Shown: in pieces, positions 24,200 through 32,860 of the stretch
Position numbering within the stretch: the stretch's first letter is position 1
Layout of the letters: every line of letters begins with the position of its first letter
Assembly (NCBI GenBank): GCA_958402445.1
Contig: CATXTO010000013.1
Location: forward strand, 1 to 49,304
Source of the DNA: an uncultured Eubacteriales bacterium
GTDB lineage: Bacteria; Bacillota; Clostridia; Oscillospirales; Oscillospiraceae
DNA: 49,304 bases
Direction: 5' to 3'
Notes under the pieces: model-generated
What the model was told of the DNA's origin: nothing
Seen by the model: only the letters and a program-made list of their open reading frames with translations
Database searches by the model: none
Translations under genes and position numbers: made by a program

Positions 24200-24432
24200 G
24201 TGGGGGCGTGCTTCGCACGCCCGCGGGCGACCACAGGTCGCCCCTACATTCCCGATACCGAAAAAACCGCGGCAAAACAATGCCCAAACCGGAGCCCAGC
24301 GTTAGCGGGTCCGGTTTGGAGAGGAGCAGAGACGAAGCGGACAAGAATCCGCACCCAAAGGGGTGCGGATTTGCGGGAGCGCAGTCCTCTGCGACGAGGC
24401 GTGCTTCGCACGCTCGCGGAACGACCACAGGT
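24200..24432 (-). repeat. Palindromic repeat joined to composite repeat copy B (inverted)
   Basis: 24200-24246 is a full palindrome with words GTGCTTCGCAC and GACCACAGGTC. Then, inverted relative to copy A, come hairpin 2 (24285-24318, CAAACCGGAGCCC/GGGTCCGGTTTG), the CTCTCC-type linker, hairpin 1 (24347-24370, ATCCGCACCC/GGGTGCGGAT) and the linker ending in GAGGCGTGCTTCGCACG. Stem bases differ from copy A in paired positions. This fills the gap between the kinase and the terminator at 24481; no gene is supported. Confidence 0.88.
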
Positions 24433-24480
24433 TGTTTCTTACATTTTGATGTCGAAGATATGCAGTAAAACAAAGCCAAG

Positions 24481-24519
24481 CAAGACCCAGGCGGCCCGGA
24501 ACGGGCCGCCTGGGTCTTG
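24481..24519 (-). terminator. Strong bidirectional terminator after the P-type ATPase
   Basis: An 18-pair perfect stem, CAAGACCCAGGCGGCCCG against CGGGCCGCCTGGGTCTTG, around GAA, one base past the ATPase stop. On the plus strand it is followed by TTATTTTTC, so it may also end transcripts coming from the kinase side. Confidence 0.85.
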
Positions 24520-26994
24520 TTATTTTTCAAAACGGCCGCGCCGGCGCTTTGGGCGGGCGTCGTGCCAGCTGTGATACCGGGCGTGGAGCAGGTCGCCCCA
24601 GTCGAACAGACGCTGTATAGCGAAGAACACCGTGGGGGTCATGAGGAAAATAGCGGCCAGGACCAGCCACATCTTCAAGCTCAGGGCGGTGAACTCAAAC
24701 AGTCCGGCTAGGACGGTGAAGCAGAACAAGGAGGCCACCGCCAACCCGGCCCAGAGCACCCGCCGCTGGGTGTTGAAGGGCTTGCAGACCTGAAACAGAA
24801 CCAGCAGCCCCACCAGGGTCACCAGCGCGGCGCAGACCGTGTAAATCTGCTGGGTGGGCAGGGCGAACACCAGCAGAAACGCCTCCGCCATGAGCACCAC
24901 CAGCAGATTGGTGAGCCCGCCGGGAAAGGCCCTGCGCAGGACCCCGGCCATAAACCGGCCGTGAATCCGCTCATGATTGGGCTCCAAAGCCAGGAAGAAG
25001 GAGGGAATGCCAATGGTGATGCCGCTGATCATGCTCAGATGAAGGGGCACGATGGGGTACGGGAAGGTGGCGAACATGGATACCAGCGCCAGCAGAAGGG
25101 AGAAAATATTTTTGACCAGGAACAGGGCGGCGGCCCTTTGAATGTTGTTGATAACCCGACGTCCCTCTCCCACCACGCTGGGCATGGCGGAAAAATCGGA
25201 TTTCAGCAGCACCAACTGCGAGACCTGACTGGCCGCTTGGCTGCCGGAGGCCATGGCGATGCCGCAGTCCGCCTCCCGCAGGGCCAACACGTCGTTGACG
25301 CCGTCGCCGGTCATGGCCACGGTGTGACCTGCCTTTTTTAAAGCGTGAATCAGCTTCTTCTTATTGTCCGGGGTGACCCGGCCAAATACGGTGTAGTCCT
25401 GGGCCGCCCGGGTGAAGTCCGCCTCCGTTTTCAGGGTGGAGGCGTCCACCCAGGCCTCCGCCCCTTGAATGCCGGCCCGTCGGGCCACCTCGGATACCGT
25501 CATCGGATTGTCCCCGGAAATGACTCGGATGGACACGCCCTCCTGGGCGAAGTAATGGAAGGTGGCTGGTGCGCTGGCCCGAATCCGGTTGGACAGCAGC
25601 GCCAGGGCGATGACATGGACCCGCTGGGGGTCCAGCTGCGCATTTTGCTCCGGCAGGCCGTCGTAGGCGGCGATGAGAAGCACCCGGCAACCCAGAGCGG
25701 ACCAAGGTTCAACGGTTTCCCGGATGGACTCATAGCGCTCCCCCAGGATGAATTCCGGGGCGCCCACCACGAAGCAGCCCTGATCCCGGAAACTGGCCGC
25801 GCTCCATTTGGTTTGAGAATTAAAGGGGATCCGGGCCTCGCAGAACCAATCCGTATTCCGGGCAAAGACCTCCTCCATGGCCCGGCCGGTGTCGTTTTCC
25901 GGCTCCGACCCTGTATACAGGGCCGCCAGGATATCCTCCAGCCGCTCCGGGGCGTAGTGCTCCGGGTCCAGCGGCACCACGTCCTGCACCTCCATTTTGG
26001 GCTCCGTAATGGTGCCCGTTTTGTCCACGCACAAAACGTCCACTCGGGCCAGGGTTTCGATGCAGTTCATGTCCTGGACCAGAACCTTTTGCTGGGCCAG
26101 CTTCATCGCCGATACGGCCATGGCCACGCTGGTCAGCAGGTACAGGCCCTCGGGAATCATACCAATGAGGGCGGCTACCGTACTTTCAATGGAAATTTGA
26201 AAATCCATTCTCAGAATCTCAAACTGCCGGTAAAACAGGATGCAGCCCACGGGAATCAGGGCGAAGCCCACCACCCGGATCAGCTTATCCAGGGAGCGCA
26301 TCATCTCGGACTCCGTGGCGTGCACGTTTTTCTTGGCGCCCGCAGAGAGCTTGGCCGCATAGGCGTCCGGGCCCACCTGGGTCAGCTGGGCCCGGCAGCG
26401 TCCGGCCACTACAAAGCTGCCGGACTTGAGCTCGTCGCCGGGCTTTTTGATGATGGCGTCGGCCTCGCCGGTGATGAGGGACTCGTTGACCTGCATCTCT
26501 CCGGAGCGGACCACGCCGTCGGCGCAGATTTGGTCGCCGGAGGCGAACTCTATAATATCGTCCCGGACCAGGGCGCTGGGCCGGACGCTGACCGGGAGCC
26601 CCTCCCGAATGGCCCGGACCGGCTTCTCCGCCACCAGGGTCAGCTTATCCACCGCCCGTTTGGAGCGGATTTCCTGAAAGGTTCCAATGGCCGTGTTGGC
26701 AATGGCGATCACCAGGAACATCATATTTTTATACGAGCCTGCGATCACCAGAAGGACGGCCAGTATCAAAAAAATGAGGTTGAAGAAAGTGAGGCTGTTT
26801 TCCCGGATGATTTGCCGCTCGGATTTAGAGGGGGGATCTCCGGGATCGTTGGACCAGCCGGCGCTCAGGCGCGCCCGGACCTGGTCCTGGCGCAGGCCCT
26901 GCTCCGGGTCGGCCTCCACCACGGGCATGGCGGTCCGGACCGGCTGGGACAGGGCGGCCTTCCGCCGCTTTTTAGAATGTTTTTGTTTTGGCAT
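24520..26994 (-). CDS. CtpE-like cation-translocating P-type ATPase
   Basis: 824 residues, complete P-type ATPase. Order: two N-terminal helices (about 60-110), actuator domain with LITGEAD, helix 4 with the ion-site motif IPEGLYLLTSVAMAV, phosphorylation site D324 in CVDKTGTIT, nucleotide domain, hinge MTGDGVNDVLALREADCGIAM, and six C-terminal helices. IPEGL with DMNCIETLARVD matches the CtpE group; mycobacterial CtpE and streptococcal relatives have been linked to calcium. The ion here is thus only suggested. The ATG at 26994 (MPKQKHSKKRRK, a basic N-terminus) has a weak ribosome binding site. The longer frame overlaps thiN, which could supply ribosomes by coupling. Last gene of HD-thiN-ATPase. 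Confidence 0.93.
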   Translation of the reverse strand: MPKQKHSKKRRKAALSQPVRTAMPVVEADPEQGLRQDQVRARLSAGWSNDPGDPPSKSERQIIRENSLTFFNLIFLILAVLLVIAGSYKNMMFLVIAIANTAIGTFQEIRSKRAVDKLTLVAEKPVRAIREGLPVSVRPSALVRDDIIEFASGDQICADGVVRSGEMQVNESLITGEADAIIKKPGDELKSGSFVVAGRCRAQLTQVGPDAYAAKLSAGAKKNVHATESEMMRSLDKLIRVVGFALIPVGCILFYRQFEILRMDFQISIESTVAALIGMIPEGLYLLTSVAMAVSAMKLAQQKVLVQDMNCIETLARVDVLCVDKTGTITEPKMEVQDVVPLDPEHYAPERLEDILAALYTGSEPENDTGRAMEEVFARNTDWFCEARIPFNSQTKWSAASFRDQGCFVVGAPEFILGERYESIRETVEPWSALGCRVLLIAAYDGLPEQNAQLDPQRVHVIALALLSNRIRASAPATFHYFAQEGVSIRVISGDNPMTVSEVARRAGIQGAEAWVDASTLKTEADFTRAAQDYTVFGRVTPDNKKKLIHALKKAGHTVAMTGDGVNDVLALREADCGIAMASGSQAASQVSQLVLLKSDFSAMPSVVGEGRRVINNIQRAAALFLVKNIFSLLLALVSMFATFPYPIVPLHLSMISGITIGIPSFFLALEPNHERIHGRFMAGVLRRAFPGGLTNLLVVLMAEAFLLVFALPTQQIYTVCAALVTLVGLLVLFQVCKPFNTQRRVLWAGLAVASLFCFTVLAGLFEFTALSLKMWLVLAAIFLMTPTVFFAIQRLFDWGDLLHARYHSWHDARPKRRRGRFEK

Positions 26995-27032
26995 GATATT
27001 CGGCCCGCGGCCATAGCCCCCTTCCAAATTAA

Positions 27033-27689
27033 TCAAGTAGACGCCGAGTTCGTCCGCAGAGGAAGGCCGCAGCTCCGGTTCCACAGCACCAGGAGCCGGC
27101 CAGCCCCCACGGAGATCTCCGCAGGACAGCCCAGAAAGTGATTGCTCACCCCCAGGGGATAGGCCGCGGTGAGCACCGCGTCCGTCAGAGGATACTGAAG
27201 TCCCCGCAGAGAAACCCCCGCTGCATCCGCTCCCAGGCAGAAGACAGAGACGATTCCAGCGGCCTCCGGGCCAAAGCGGAGGCTGCCTCGGGCCAGCACC
27301 GTGGCCAGATAGGTTCCCCCAACTAGGTAGCCCCAGCCGCCCCGGCCCGTCAGATAGGAAAGCGTCTGAAAGTTGGCCAGGGTGTGGTCCAGGCGGGGGC
27401 CGTCCAGGGCCCCATAAAACAGGAACCGGTGATATCCCCGGGCGAGGCCCAGCCGGGCCGCCAGCATGGAGTCGGTATCATCTTTTTCCACAGGGAATCG
27501 CTGTACGGCGGGTCCCTCCGGCACGTAGCCCAGGGAGTCGAAATCCCCCAGCACCGCATCGGGCCTCAGGCCCAGGGCCTGCAGATGCCGCAGGCCGCCG
27601 TCTGCGGCCACCAGCAGGTCCCCGGCATGCAAAGGCTCCAAAAGATGGTCAAAGGCGGCGGCACAAAAAACCGCGCAGGTTTGCTCCAT
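27033..27689 (-). CDS. thiN: Thiamine pyrophosphokinase
   Basis: Transfers pyrophosphate from ATP to thiamine. 218 residues. Active-site motifs: DLLVAADGGLRHL, LGDFDSLG, KDDTDSMLAARLGL and GALDGPRLDHTLANFQTL, all typical. The small C-terminal beta domain that binds thiamine covers about 130-210. The ATG at 27689 follows the HD gene stop by four bases, with TAAGG just upstream, so translation is coupled. Confidence 0.94.
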   Translation of the reverse strand: MEQTCAVFCAAAFDHLLEPLHAGDLLVAADGGLRHLQALGLRPDAVLGDFDSLGYVPEGPAVQRFPVEKDDTDSMLAARLGLARGYHRFLFYGALDGPRLDHTLANFQTLSYLTGRGGWGYLVGGTYLATVLARGSLRFGPEAAGIVSVFCLGADAAGVSLRGLQYPLTDAVLTAAYPLGVSNHFLGCPAEISVGAGRLLVLWNRSCGLPLRTNSAST

Positions 27690-27693
27690 GGCC

Positions 27694-28353
27694 TTAAATC
27701 AGCTGCTGCTCATTGATCATGAGCTTGAACTGCAGGCCCAGCTTCTCCGCCGCCTTACGGCATAGGATCATCCGCTGCATAAAAATTTCGAAATAATCCA
27801 TCACCGAGCCGTATTTCGTATCGACGGTGAGCTTTAGCTTCACCAGGGTCCGGTCCTCGTTGATTTTCAGTTGGGATTTCTTTACGGAGTAATTCACCCG
27901 GTCATGGATGTCGAAATTGGTGGTGTCCGGGTTGCGGACCCGGCTCCGGCGCACATCCGCCTTGTCCGCCAAAATGAGCGCCGCGGCCACCTCGTTGACG
28001 GGCACGCCGTTGCCCTCGTCGTGATTTCCAATGGCGGTGACGATGGTGGCGATCTCCGACGGGTCGCAGCCCATGTCGTTCAGGATGCTCCAGGCCATGA
28101 CGGCGCCGGACTGAGAGTGGTCTACCCGGTTGACCAGGTTCCCAATATCGTGCAGATACCCGGCAATCCGGGCCAGCTCCACGATCCGCTCCGGATAGTG
28201 GAGGGTCTCCAGGATATACCTGGCAGTGTCCGCCACGTGGACCACATGGGCAAAGCTGTGCTCCGTGTATCCCAGAGCGGCCAGTGATTGGTCTGCTTTT
28301 GTAATATAGGTGCGGATTGCCTCGCTTTTTGTGACTTCCTCGTAGGTCAGCAT
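27694..28353 (-). CDS. HD-domain phosphohydrolase-like protein
   Basis: 219 residues. The metal-binding HD pattern is present: H46-region YTEHSFAHVVHVADTARYIL, then GYLHDIGNLVNRVDHS with the HD pair, a later IGNHDEGNGVPVNEVAAAL, and ILADKADVRRSRVR. HD proteins hydrolyse nucleotides or phosphoesters; the substrate here is unknown. The C-terminal third (KLTVDTKYGSVMDYFEIFMQRM) is predicted to be alpha/beta and is not recognised. The ATG at 28353 has GGGAGG six bases upstream. First gene of HD-thiN-ATPase. The 177 bases to the next gene hold nothing recognisable. Confidence 0.85.
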   Translation of the reverse strand: MLTYEEVTKSEAIRTYITKADQSLAALGYTEHSFAHVVHVADTARYILETLHYPERIVELARIAGYLHDIGNLVNRVDHSQSGAVMAWSILNDMGCDPSEIATIVTAIGNHDEGNGVPVNEVAAALILADKADVRRSRVRNPDTTNFDIHDRVNYSVKKSQLKINEDRTLVKLKLTVDTKYGSVMDYFEIFMQRMILCRKAAEKLGLQFKLMINEQQLI

Positions 28354-28530
28354 TGCTGTTCCTCCCTGTTTTCTCCATCTCCAGGGTTCCACCCTAAATC
28401 ATTGCCGATTTCCGCGACTCTAAACCGGGCGGATCGCCTTATCTACAGCGCATTATATCACAGGTGCGGTAGAAGCGAAATAGGGGCAGATGTGAAATCT
28501 TTGTAAAGATGGGATAGGGTTCCAGGAATA

Positions 28531-29319
28531 TCAGACGGCGCGTCGCCGACAGTCCTTTATCAGGAAAATGCTGACGCAGACGATGACCAGCAGGCTGATC
28601 CATTGTGAGGTGGAAAGCCCCCACCAGATGCCCCGCAGGGCGTCGCCCCGCCAGAATTCCAGGATAAAACGCACTGGGGCGTAGCAGAGCAGGTACGCGC
28701 ACAGTAGACGGCCCTTGCACCGCCCCTTTTTCAGCAGGCGATCCAATACGAAGAATAGAATCAGGTTGCAGCCCGCCTCCGCCAGCTGGATGGGGAACCG
28801 GGTCGGGCCGTTTGCCTCAAGCAGCGGGCTGTAGCGGTATTGGAATCCGATTTGACAGGCAACGCCATAGCAGCAGCCTCCGAGAAAACACCCGACCCGT
28901 CCGAAGGCGTGAAACAAAGGGATGCCCGGTGTGATTAGGTCGGACCAGAGGGACAGGTCCAGCCGTTTTTTCCTGCCGTACCAGAAGCCGACGGCGATGC
29001 CCCCCAGCAGTCCTCCATAAAATACGGAGCCGCCGAAAATTGCAAGCACCGCATTCCAAAAATCAGAAAAGCTCTGAATGCTGCCTGGGGTTCGCGCCAG
29101 GTCCAACAGCAAGGGGATATTTGTCAGACCGTATAATAAGTGCATACCAAACAGGACGCCAACGCCGCTGATCAGCAGAAATATCAGCATGTCGTTGACG
29201 TCAAGTCCCCGACGGCGGGTATTCCGGCAGATGTAGAGGCCGGCGCCAAATATGCCCAGCAGCGCCATCAAGGGATAAATCGCAAAGGTTTTGCCGAATA
29301 GCTCGAAAGCTGGAATCAT
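28531..29319 (-). CDS. Prolipoprotein diacylglyceryl transferase (Lgt) family protein
   Basis: Lgt moves diacylglycerol from phosphatidylglycerol to the lipobox cysteine of prolipoproteins, and two lipoproteins occur in this window. 262 residues with about seven membrane helices: FAIYPLMALLGIFGAG at the start, VFYGGLLGGIAVGFWYG in the middle, FGRVGCFLGGCCYG as the Lgt signature, and YAPVRFILEFWRGD near the end. The usual HGGL is YGGL here, and a glycine/cysteine-rich form replaces GRxGNFxN; clostridial Lgt-like proteins often show this. It may be a paralogue rather than the housekeeping enzyme. The ATG at 29319 has AGGAGG eight bases upstream. Confidence 0.82.
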   Translation of the reverse strand: MIPAFELFGKTFAIYPLMALLGIFGAGLYICRNTRRRGLDVNDMLIFLLISGVGVLFGMHLLYGLTNIPLLLDLARTPGSIQSFSDFWNAVLAIFGGSVFYGGLLGGIAVGFWYGRKKRLDLSLWSDLITPGIPLFHAFGRVGCFLGGCCYGVACQIGFQYRYSPLLEANGPTRFPIQLAEAGCNLILFFVLDRLLKKGRCKGRLLCAYLLCYAPVRFILEFWRGDALRGIWWGLSTSQWISLLVIVCVSIFLIKDCRRRAV

Positions 29320-29342
29320 GATGAAGTCCTCCTGAGAAAATA

Positions 29343-29374
29343 AAATCCCATGCGCCGAAGGACGCATGGGATTT
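29343..29374 (-). terminator. Terminator after the DUF4190-like gene
   Basis: AAATCCCATGCG and CGCATGGGATTT form a 12-pair stem around an eight-base loop; on the minus strand TATTTTC follows. It separates the DUF4190-like gene from the Lgt-like gene. Confidence 0.8.
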
Positions 29375-29392
29375 GCAAAGTGCTGGTAAAGT

Positions 29393-29686
29393 CTACCCCA
29401 GCAGGCCCGCAGTGCTGAAGGCGCTCAGGGCGCACAGGACGCAGATCACACCGGCCGCGCCAAACACCACGCCGATGATGCCCAGGACAAAGCCCGCCGT
29501 CGCCAGGCCGGTCTCACCGGGCTGCGCCCGCTTGCGGCCCATAACGCCGAACACGATACCCAAAATGGCTAATACAAAGGTCACATAGCGCACAATCGGG
29601 ATAAAAGAGCCGATGATTCCCAGAATGCCGCATACCAGCGCCGCAATGGAATAGCCTTTTCCATTGTTGTTCTGATTCTCTTCCAT
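29393..29686 (-). CDS. DUF4190-like small membrane protein
   Basis: 97 residues: a polar asparagine-rich N-terminus (MEENQNNNGKGYS), then helix pairs SIAALVCGILGIIGSFIPIV, VTFVLAILGIVFGVMGRK and TGLATAGFVLGIIGVVFG, ending in a further hydrophobic stretch. Repeated A-x-G-x-x-L-G-I-x-G units are typical of DUF4190, found in many Gram-positive bacteria; function unknown. AAAGGGG lies nine bases before the ATG. Confidence 0.8.
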   Translation of the reverse strand: MEENQNNNGKGYSIAALVCGILGIIGSFIPIVRYVTFVLAILGIVFGVMGRKRAQPGETGLATAGFVLGIIGVVFGAAGVICVLCALSAFSTAGLLG

Positions 29687-29841
29687 TAAGTCAAACCCCT
29701 TTCTTTATTCAGGTGCATTTGTATTCTACCATAGGCGCGGGAGGGTTGTCAATTAAGTCGTCACAAATTGTTCATAAAATATTCATATCCCGCCGTCTCT
29801 AACAATTTAGCAGGACGCCCCCCAAGCAAATCGTCCGCACC

Positions 29842-29990
29842 CTGTAGGGGCGAGCTGCGCTCGCCCGCGGACGGCCAGAGGCCGCCCCTACATGATCGAA
29901 GAGCCGAAGGCCGCCTCTACATGGGGAACAGCCGAAGACCGTTTCCAACCGTTCCGTTCCAGAGGAATCTTCCCCGCGGGCGACCACTGG
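29842..29990. repeat. Dispersed palindromic repeats, copy h and fragment
   Basis: 29842-29893 is a complete palindrome with words GAGCTGCGCTC and ACGGCCAGAGGCC (CTGTAGGGG to CCCCTACATG). A fragment GCGGGCGACCACTGGTCACC lies at 29977-29996. The remaining sequence from 29687 to 30100 shows no supported gene. Confidence 0.85.
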
Positions 29991-30103
29991 TCACCCCAAT
30001 ATCCACTGAACCGGGCCGCCCCGTTCCTCCACTGCACCGAAAGAACCTTTCTACTGACGAAAAAAGATTTTGACGCACCGACCATTTTTGCGCTGAAACC
30101 CTA

Positions 30104-30132
30104 TTGATGTTTTCTGGAAAAGGTTATATAAT
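30104..30132 (+). promoter_or_regulatory. Promoter of the YARHG gene
   Basis: -35 TTGATG (30104-30109), 17-base spacer, -10 TATAAT (30127-30132), 66 bases before the TTG start. Confidence 0.8.
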
Positions 30133-30197
30133 AACCCCATCCTTTTACAGTTATGGTAAACCAATCCTGAGATTGGCTGGGAAAGTGAGGGAAACCA

Positions 30198-30791
30198 TTG
30201 GACGAACCGAACAGGACTGCCCGTCCGAGGAGGGGACGGGGGCAGGGCCCGATGAGTCCGCGGCAGCGGGGTATGATCCTGGCCCTGGGCATTGTATTGG
30301 CGTTTGTGCTGGGGATGTTGGCAGGCGTCGGCCTCTCCTGCTATTATGGAATTTTGGGCAGACAGCCGGCTCCACAGGTCCAGGCGGGCCCCGGTGTGGC
30401 GGAGCCGGTCCCTACTGCGCCGGTGACGGAGCCGGCGGTTCCCACTACGGAGCCGGAGACGGAGCCGCCGACAGAGGCCACTACGGAGCCGCAGACGGAA
30501 CCCATTCCGGAGACGGAGCCCCCTGCGGTGTACCTCCTGCCCAACAGCGGCAGCGCGTATCTGACCGAGGCGGATTTTGCAGATCTGTCTCACTGGGAGC
30601 TGATTTTGGCGAGAAATGAGATTTTTGCCCGGCACGGCCGCCGCTTTCAAAACGCGGACATCCAGGCCTATTTTGACGGCTGCTCTTGGTACAGCGGCAC
30701 CATTGCCCCGGAGGATTTTGACAGCAGCGTCCTGAGCGACATCGAGGTAGAAAACGTTCAGATGTTAAAAGCCGCGTCTGAGCGGAACTGA
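30198..30791 (+). CDS. YARHG-domain membrane-anchored protein
   Basis: 197 residues. A basic N-terminus (RPRRGRGQG) precedes one membrane helix (GMILALGIVLAFVLGMLAGVG, about 25-46). A low-complexity linker of Pro, Thr and Glu (about 60-110, repeats of TEP) follows. The C-terminal YARHG domain (about 120-190) reads SHWELILARNEIFARHGRRF and AYFDGCSWY. The YARHG domain occurs in extracellular proteins of Gram-positive bacteria; its function is not established. The start is TTG at 30198 with GAGGG six bases upstream. A good promoter lies before it. Confidence 0.88.
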   Translation: MDEPNRTARPRRGRGQGPMSPRQRGMILALGIVLAFVLGMLAGVGLSCYYGILGRQPAPQVQAGPGVAEPVPTAPVTEPAVPTTEPETEPPTEATTEPQTEPIPETEPPAVYLLPNSGSAYLTEADFADLSHWELILARNEIFARHGRRFQNADIQAYFDGCSWYSGTIAPEDFDSSVLSDIEVENVQMLKAASERN

Positions 30792-30804
30792 CGGGGGTGC
30801 ACGT

Positions 30805-30924
30805 ATGACCAGAAGACAGGCGAATCTTGTGATTGTATTGCTGCTGCTGCTCATCGGGGTGTTGGCGTGGGGGACCGTTCTGGTGCTCAACCATGTGGGG
30901 GCAATCGCGGCTGCAATGGCGTAA
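30805..30924 (+). CDS. Small 39-residue single-helix membrane protein, putative
   Basis: ATG at 30805 reads MTRRQANLVIVLLLLLIGVL then AWGTVLVLNHVGAIAAAMA. A basic start and one long hydrophobic helix are clear. GGGGGTG lies seven bases before the ATG, and the gap from the YARHG stop is 13 bases, so co-expression is likely. Not recognised; it may be a small partner of the YARHG protein. Chance cannot be excluded for so short an ORF. Confidence 0.5.
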   Translation: MTRRQANLVIVLLLLLIGVLAWGTVLVLNHVGAIAAAMA

Positions 30925-31118
30925 ACGCATGGACCACCCGGGGCGTCTTCCGTACCCGGGTTTTTTCAACGAATGGAAATTCGACTATGCCGAATAGCGA
31001 GTCGGTATAGCGGGAAGAATTGCCTTGCTTTTTTCCCGTTTCGCCGCGATAATACAGAAAGAAACAATATGTGCCGGTGTTCACCCCGCGGCGCGGAGAG
31101 AGAAAGGGAGGCTTTGCT

Positions 31119-31898
31119 ATGGCGACCCAAGGCAGGCATGTTCGGTCCGTGGAAAAGGCGATTGAGCTTTTGGATTGTTTCTGGGAGGCTGGACGGCCCC
31201 TGTCCCTGACGGAGTTGGTGCAGAGAACGGGCTGGGCCAAGAGTACGGTGCACGGCCTGCTCTCATCTATGCTGGACTCAGCGGTGGTGGAGCAGGACCG
31301 GGCGGACGGAAAGTACCGGCTGGGTTATCACCTGTTTGAGCTGGGCGGGAGCGTGGGCGCCTCCTGGGATGTTGTGGCCTTGGCCAGGCCTAGGCTGCTG
31401 CATATCGTCGCCACCCTGGGCGAGTCGGCGTATTTGGCCCGGCTCAGCGGCGACGAGCTGATTTTGGTGGAGTGCTCCGAGCCCCACAACGGGTTTCGGG
31501 TCTCTTCCGAGGTGGGCTGCCGGATCCCCCTGCACTGCACGTCCCAGGGCAAGTCCATTTTGTCCGTCATGCCGGAGGCGGAGGCCCGGGCTCTGCTGAA
31601 ACGGAAGGGGATGCCGGAAATGACCGCCGCCACCATTACCACCTGGGAGGATTTTCGGGCCCAGCTGGAGCTGACCCGGGAGCTTGGCTATGCCGTAGAG
31701 CGGGGCGAGTACCGTCCCGGTCTGCAATCCGTGGGCGCGCCAATTTTAAACGCCCAGGGCAGAAGCGAGTACGCCATTGGTATCGTTGGGGTGCAGCGGG
31801 CGGGTCAGCCGTCCATGGACCGCAGGACAATAGAAATGGTGAAGGCAGCGGCGGCGGCTGTTTCCATGGATTTGGGATGGCGGGAGCGTAAGAATTGA
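31119..31898 (+). CDS. IclR-family transcriptional regulator
   Basis: 259 residues. N-terminal winged helix (VRSVEKAIELLDCFWEAGRP, LTELVQRTGWAKSTVHGLLSSM, YRLGYHLFELG) and the C-terminal ligand-binding GAF-like domain (ESAYLARLSGDELILVE, IPLHCTSQGKSILSVM, ERGEYRPGLQSVGAPI), both complete. IclR members bind small carboxylates, sugars or aromatic compounds. The ATG at 31119 has GGGAGG seven bases upstream. It precedes thymidine kinase and the nucleoside locus, but the target cannot be told; no operator palindrome was identified. Confidence 0.92.
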   Translation: MATQGRHVRSVEKAIELLDCFWEAGRPLSLTELVQRTGWAKSTVHGLLSSMLDSAVVEQDRADGKYRLGYHLFELGGSVGASWDVVALARPRLLHIVATLGESAYLARLSGDELILVECSEPHNGFRVSSEVGCRIPLHCTSQGKSILSVMPEAEARALLKRKGMPEMTAATITTWEDFRAQLELTRELGYAVERGEYRPGLQSVGAPILNAQGRSEYAIGIVGVQRAGQPSMDRRTIEMVKAAAAAVSMDLGWRERKN

Positions 31899-31916
31899 GT
31901 TTTCCTGATATTTGCC

Positions 31917-31945
31917 TTGAAGCCGGGGAAAAACTGCTTTATAAT
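31917..31945 (+). promoter_or_regulatory. Promoter of tdk
   Basis: -35 TTGAAG (31917-31922), 17-base spacer, -10 TATAAT (31940-31945), leaving a leader of about 50 bases before the ATG at 32001. Confidence 0.8.
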
Positions 31946-32000
31946 AGAACGCACGGAGCGGAACCCCGATGAAAAGGCGGCGCTCCCCGGGGGTAAAAGA

Positions 32001-32618
32001 ATGGCAAAGCTCTATTTTAAGTATGGGGCCATGGGTTCGTCCAAAACGGCCCAAGCCCTGATTACCAAGTACAATTATGAGGAAAACGACCTGCGGGTAT
32101 GGCTGATGAAGCCCGCCGCGGACCAGCGGGATGGCATGGGGATGCTGCGCAGCCGCATTGGGCTGGAGGCGCAGGTCGAAGCTGTGTCGCCGGGCGCAGA
32201 CCTGATTCGGCTTTATGAGAGCCGGGGCCAGCGGTACGATGTGATTATTGTGGACGAATGTCAGTTTATGCCCCCGGAGCAAATCGACCAGCTCCGGGCC
32301 ATTGTGGACGAGCATGATATTCCGGTTTTGTGCTTCGGGCTTCGGACGGATTTCCAGTGCCGCCTGTTCGACGGCAGCCGGCGGCTTATGGAGGTAGCGG
32401 ATACCATTGCGGAGATCAAAACCATCTGTGACTGCGGCGCAAAGGCCACGGTAACAGCCCGAATTGATTCCGACGGCTACATCGTCACCCAGGGCCGGCA
32501 GCTTTTATTGGGCGGCAACGACCGCTACATCGCCATGTGTCACAAGTGCTGGATTCGGGGTATTCAGGAGCGCCGAAAGATCCGGCTCCACGGCGCGGGC
32601 GAGCCGATTGACAGTTGA
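32001..32618 (+). CDS. tdk: Thymidine kinase
   Basis: Phosphorylates thymidine (and deoxyuridine) to the 5'-monophosphate. 205 residues. Walker A is LYFKYGAMGSSKTAQAL, the catalytic VDECQFMPPEQ follows, and LCFGLRTDFQCRLF is the family segment. The zinc site uses CDCGAKA and CHKCW. The ATG at 32001 has GGGGG eight bases upstream; the frame to 31917 would start in the promoter. Stands just upstream of the deoxynucleoside catabolic genes, consistent with nucleoside salvage. Confidence 0.95.
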   Translation: MAKLYFKYGAMGSSKTAQALITKYNYEENDLRVWLMKPAADQRDGMGMLRSRIGLEAQVEAVSPGADLIRLYESRGQRYDVIIVDECQFMPPEQIDQLRAIVDEHDIPVLCFGLRTDFQCRLFDGSRRLMEVADTIAEIKTICDCGAKATVTARIDSDGYIVTQGRQLLLGGNDRYIAMCHKCWIRGIQERRKIRLHGAGEPIDS

Positions 32619-32762
32619 GACGAAGGGTCTGAGGAGCAAAATCTATGAAATTCCGCGTTGATACCCGTCCCCCGAAACATGTGGATTCGGGTGGTGTGTG
32701 GGACCCGCGGCGGAGCCTTTCAAGGCAGGGCCGGCGCTGCTTCCAAGATATTTATACGTCAA

Positions 32763-32818
32763 AGGCGGGCGAGCGAAGCTCGCCCCTACAGGTACGGTCT
32801 CCCGCGGGCATACCCTCG
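32763..32818. repeat. Dispersed palindrome fragment, copy i
   Basis: GGCGGGCGAGCGAAGCTCGC followed by CCCTACAGG is one half of the palindrome; a CCCGCGGGC core follows at 32803. It lies between tdk and deoC. A TATAAT (32842-32847) sits directly before the deoC ribosome binding site, too close to serve as a normal promoter. Confidence 0.75.
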
Positions 32819-32860
32819 GAGGCTTCGCCTCATGATATATTATAATAAGGAGTTGCAAGC

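Noticed and set aside
25345..27141. A 598-codon plus-strand ORF opposite the P-type ATPase and thiN
   Set aside because: Antisense shadow of two clear genes; composition is low-complexity His/Gly/Gln and it spans two unrelated genes.
30051..30650. A 199-codon minus-strand ORF opposite the YARHG gene
   Set aside because: Arg/Leu-rich shadow without start signals; the plus strand has a promoter, a ribosome binding site and a recognised domain.
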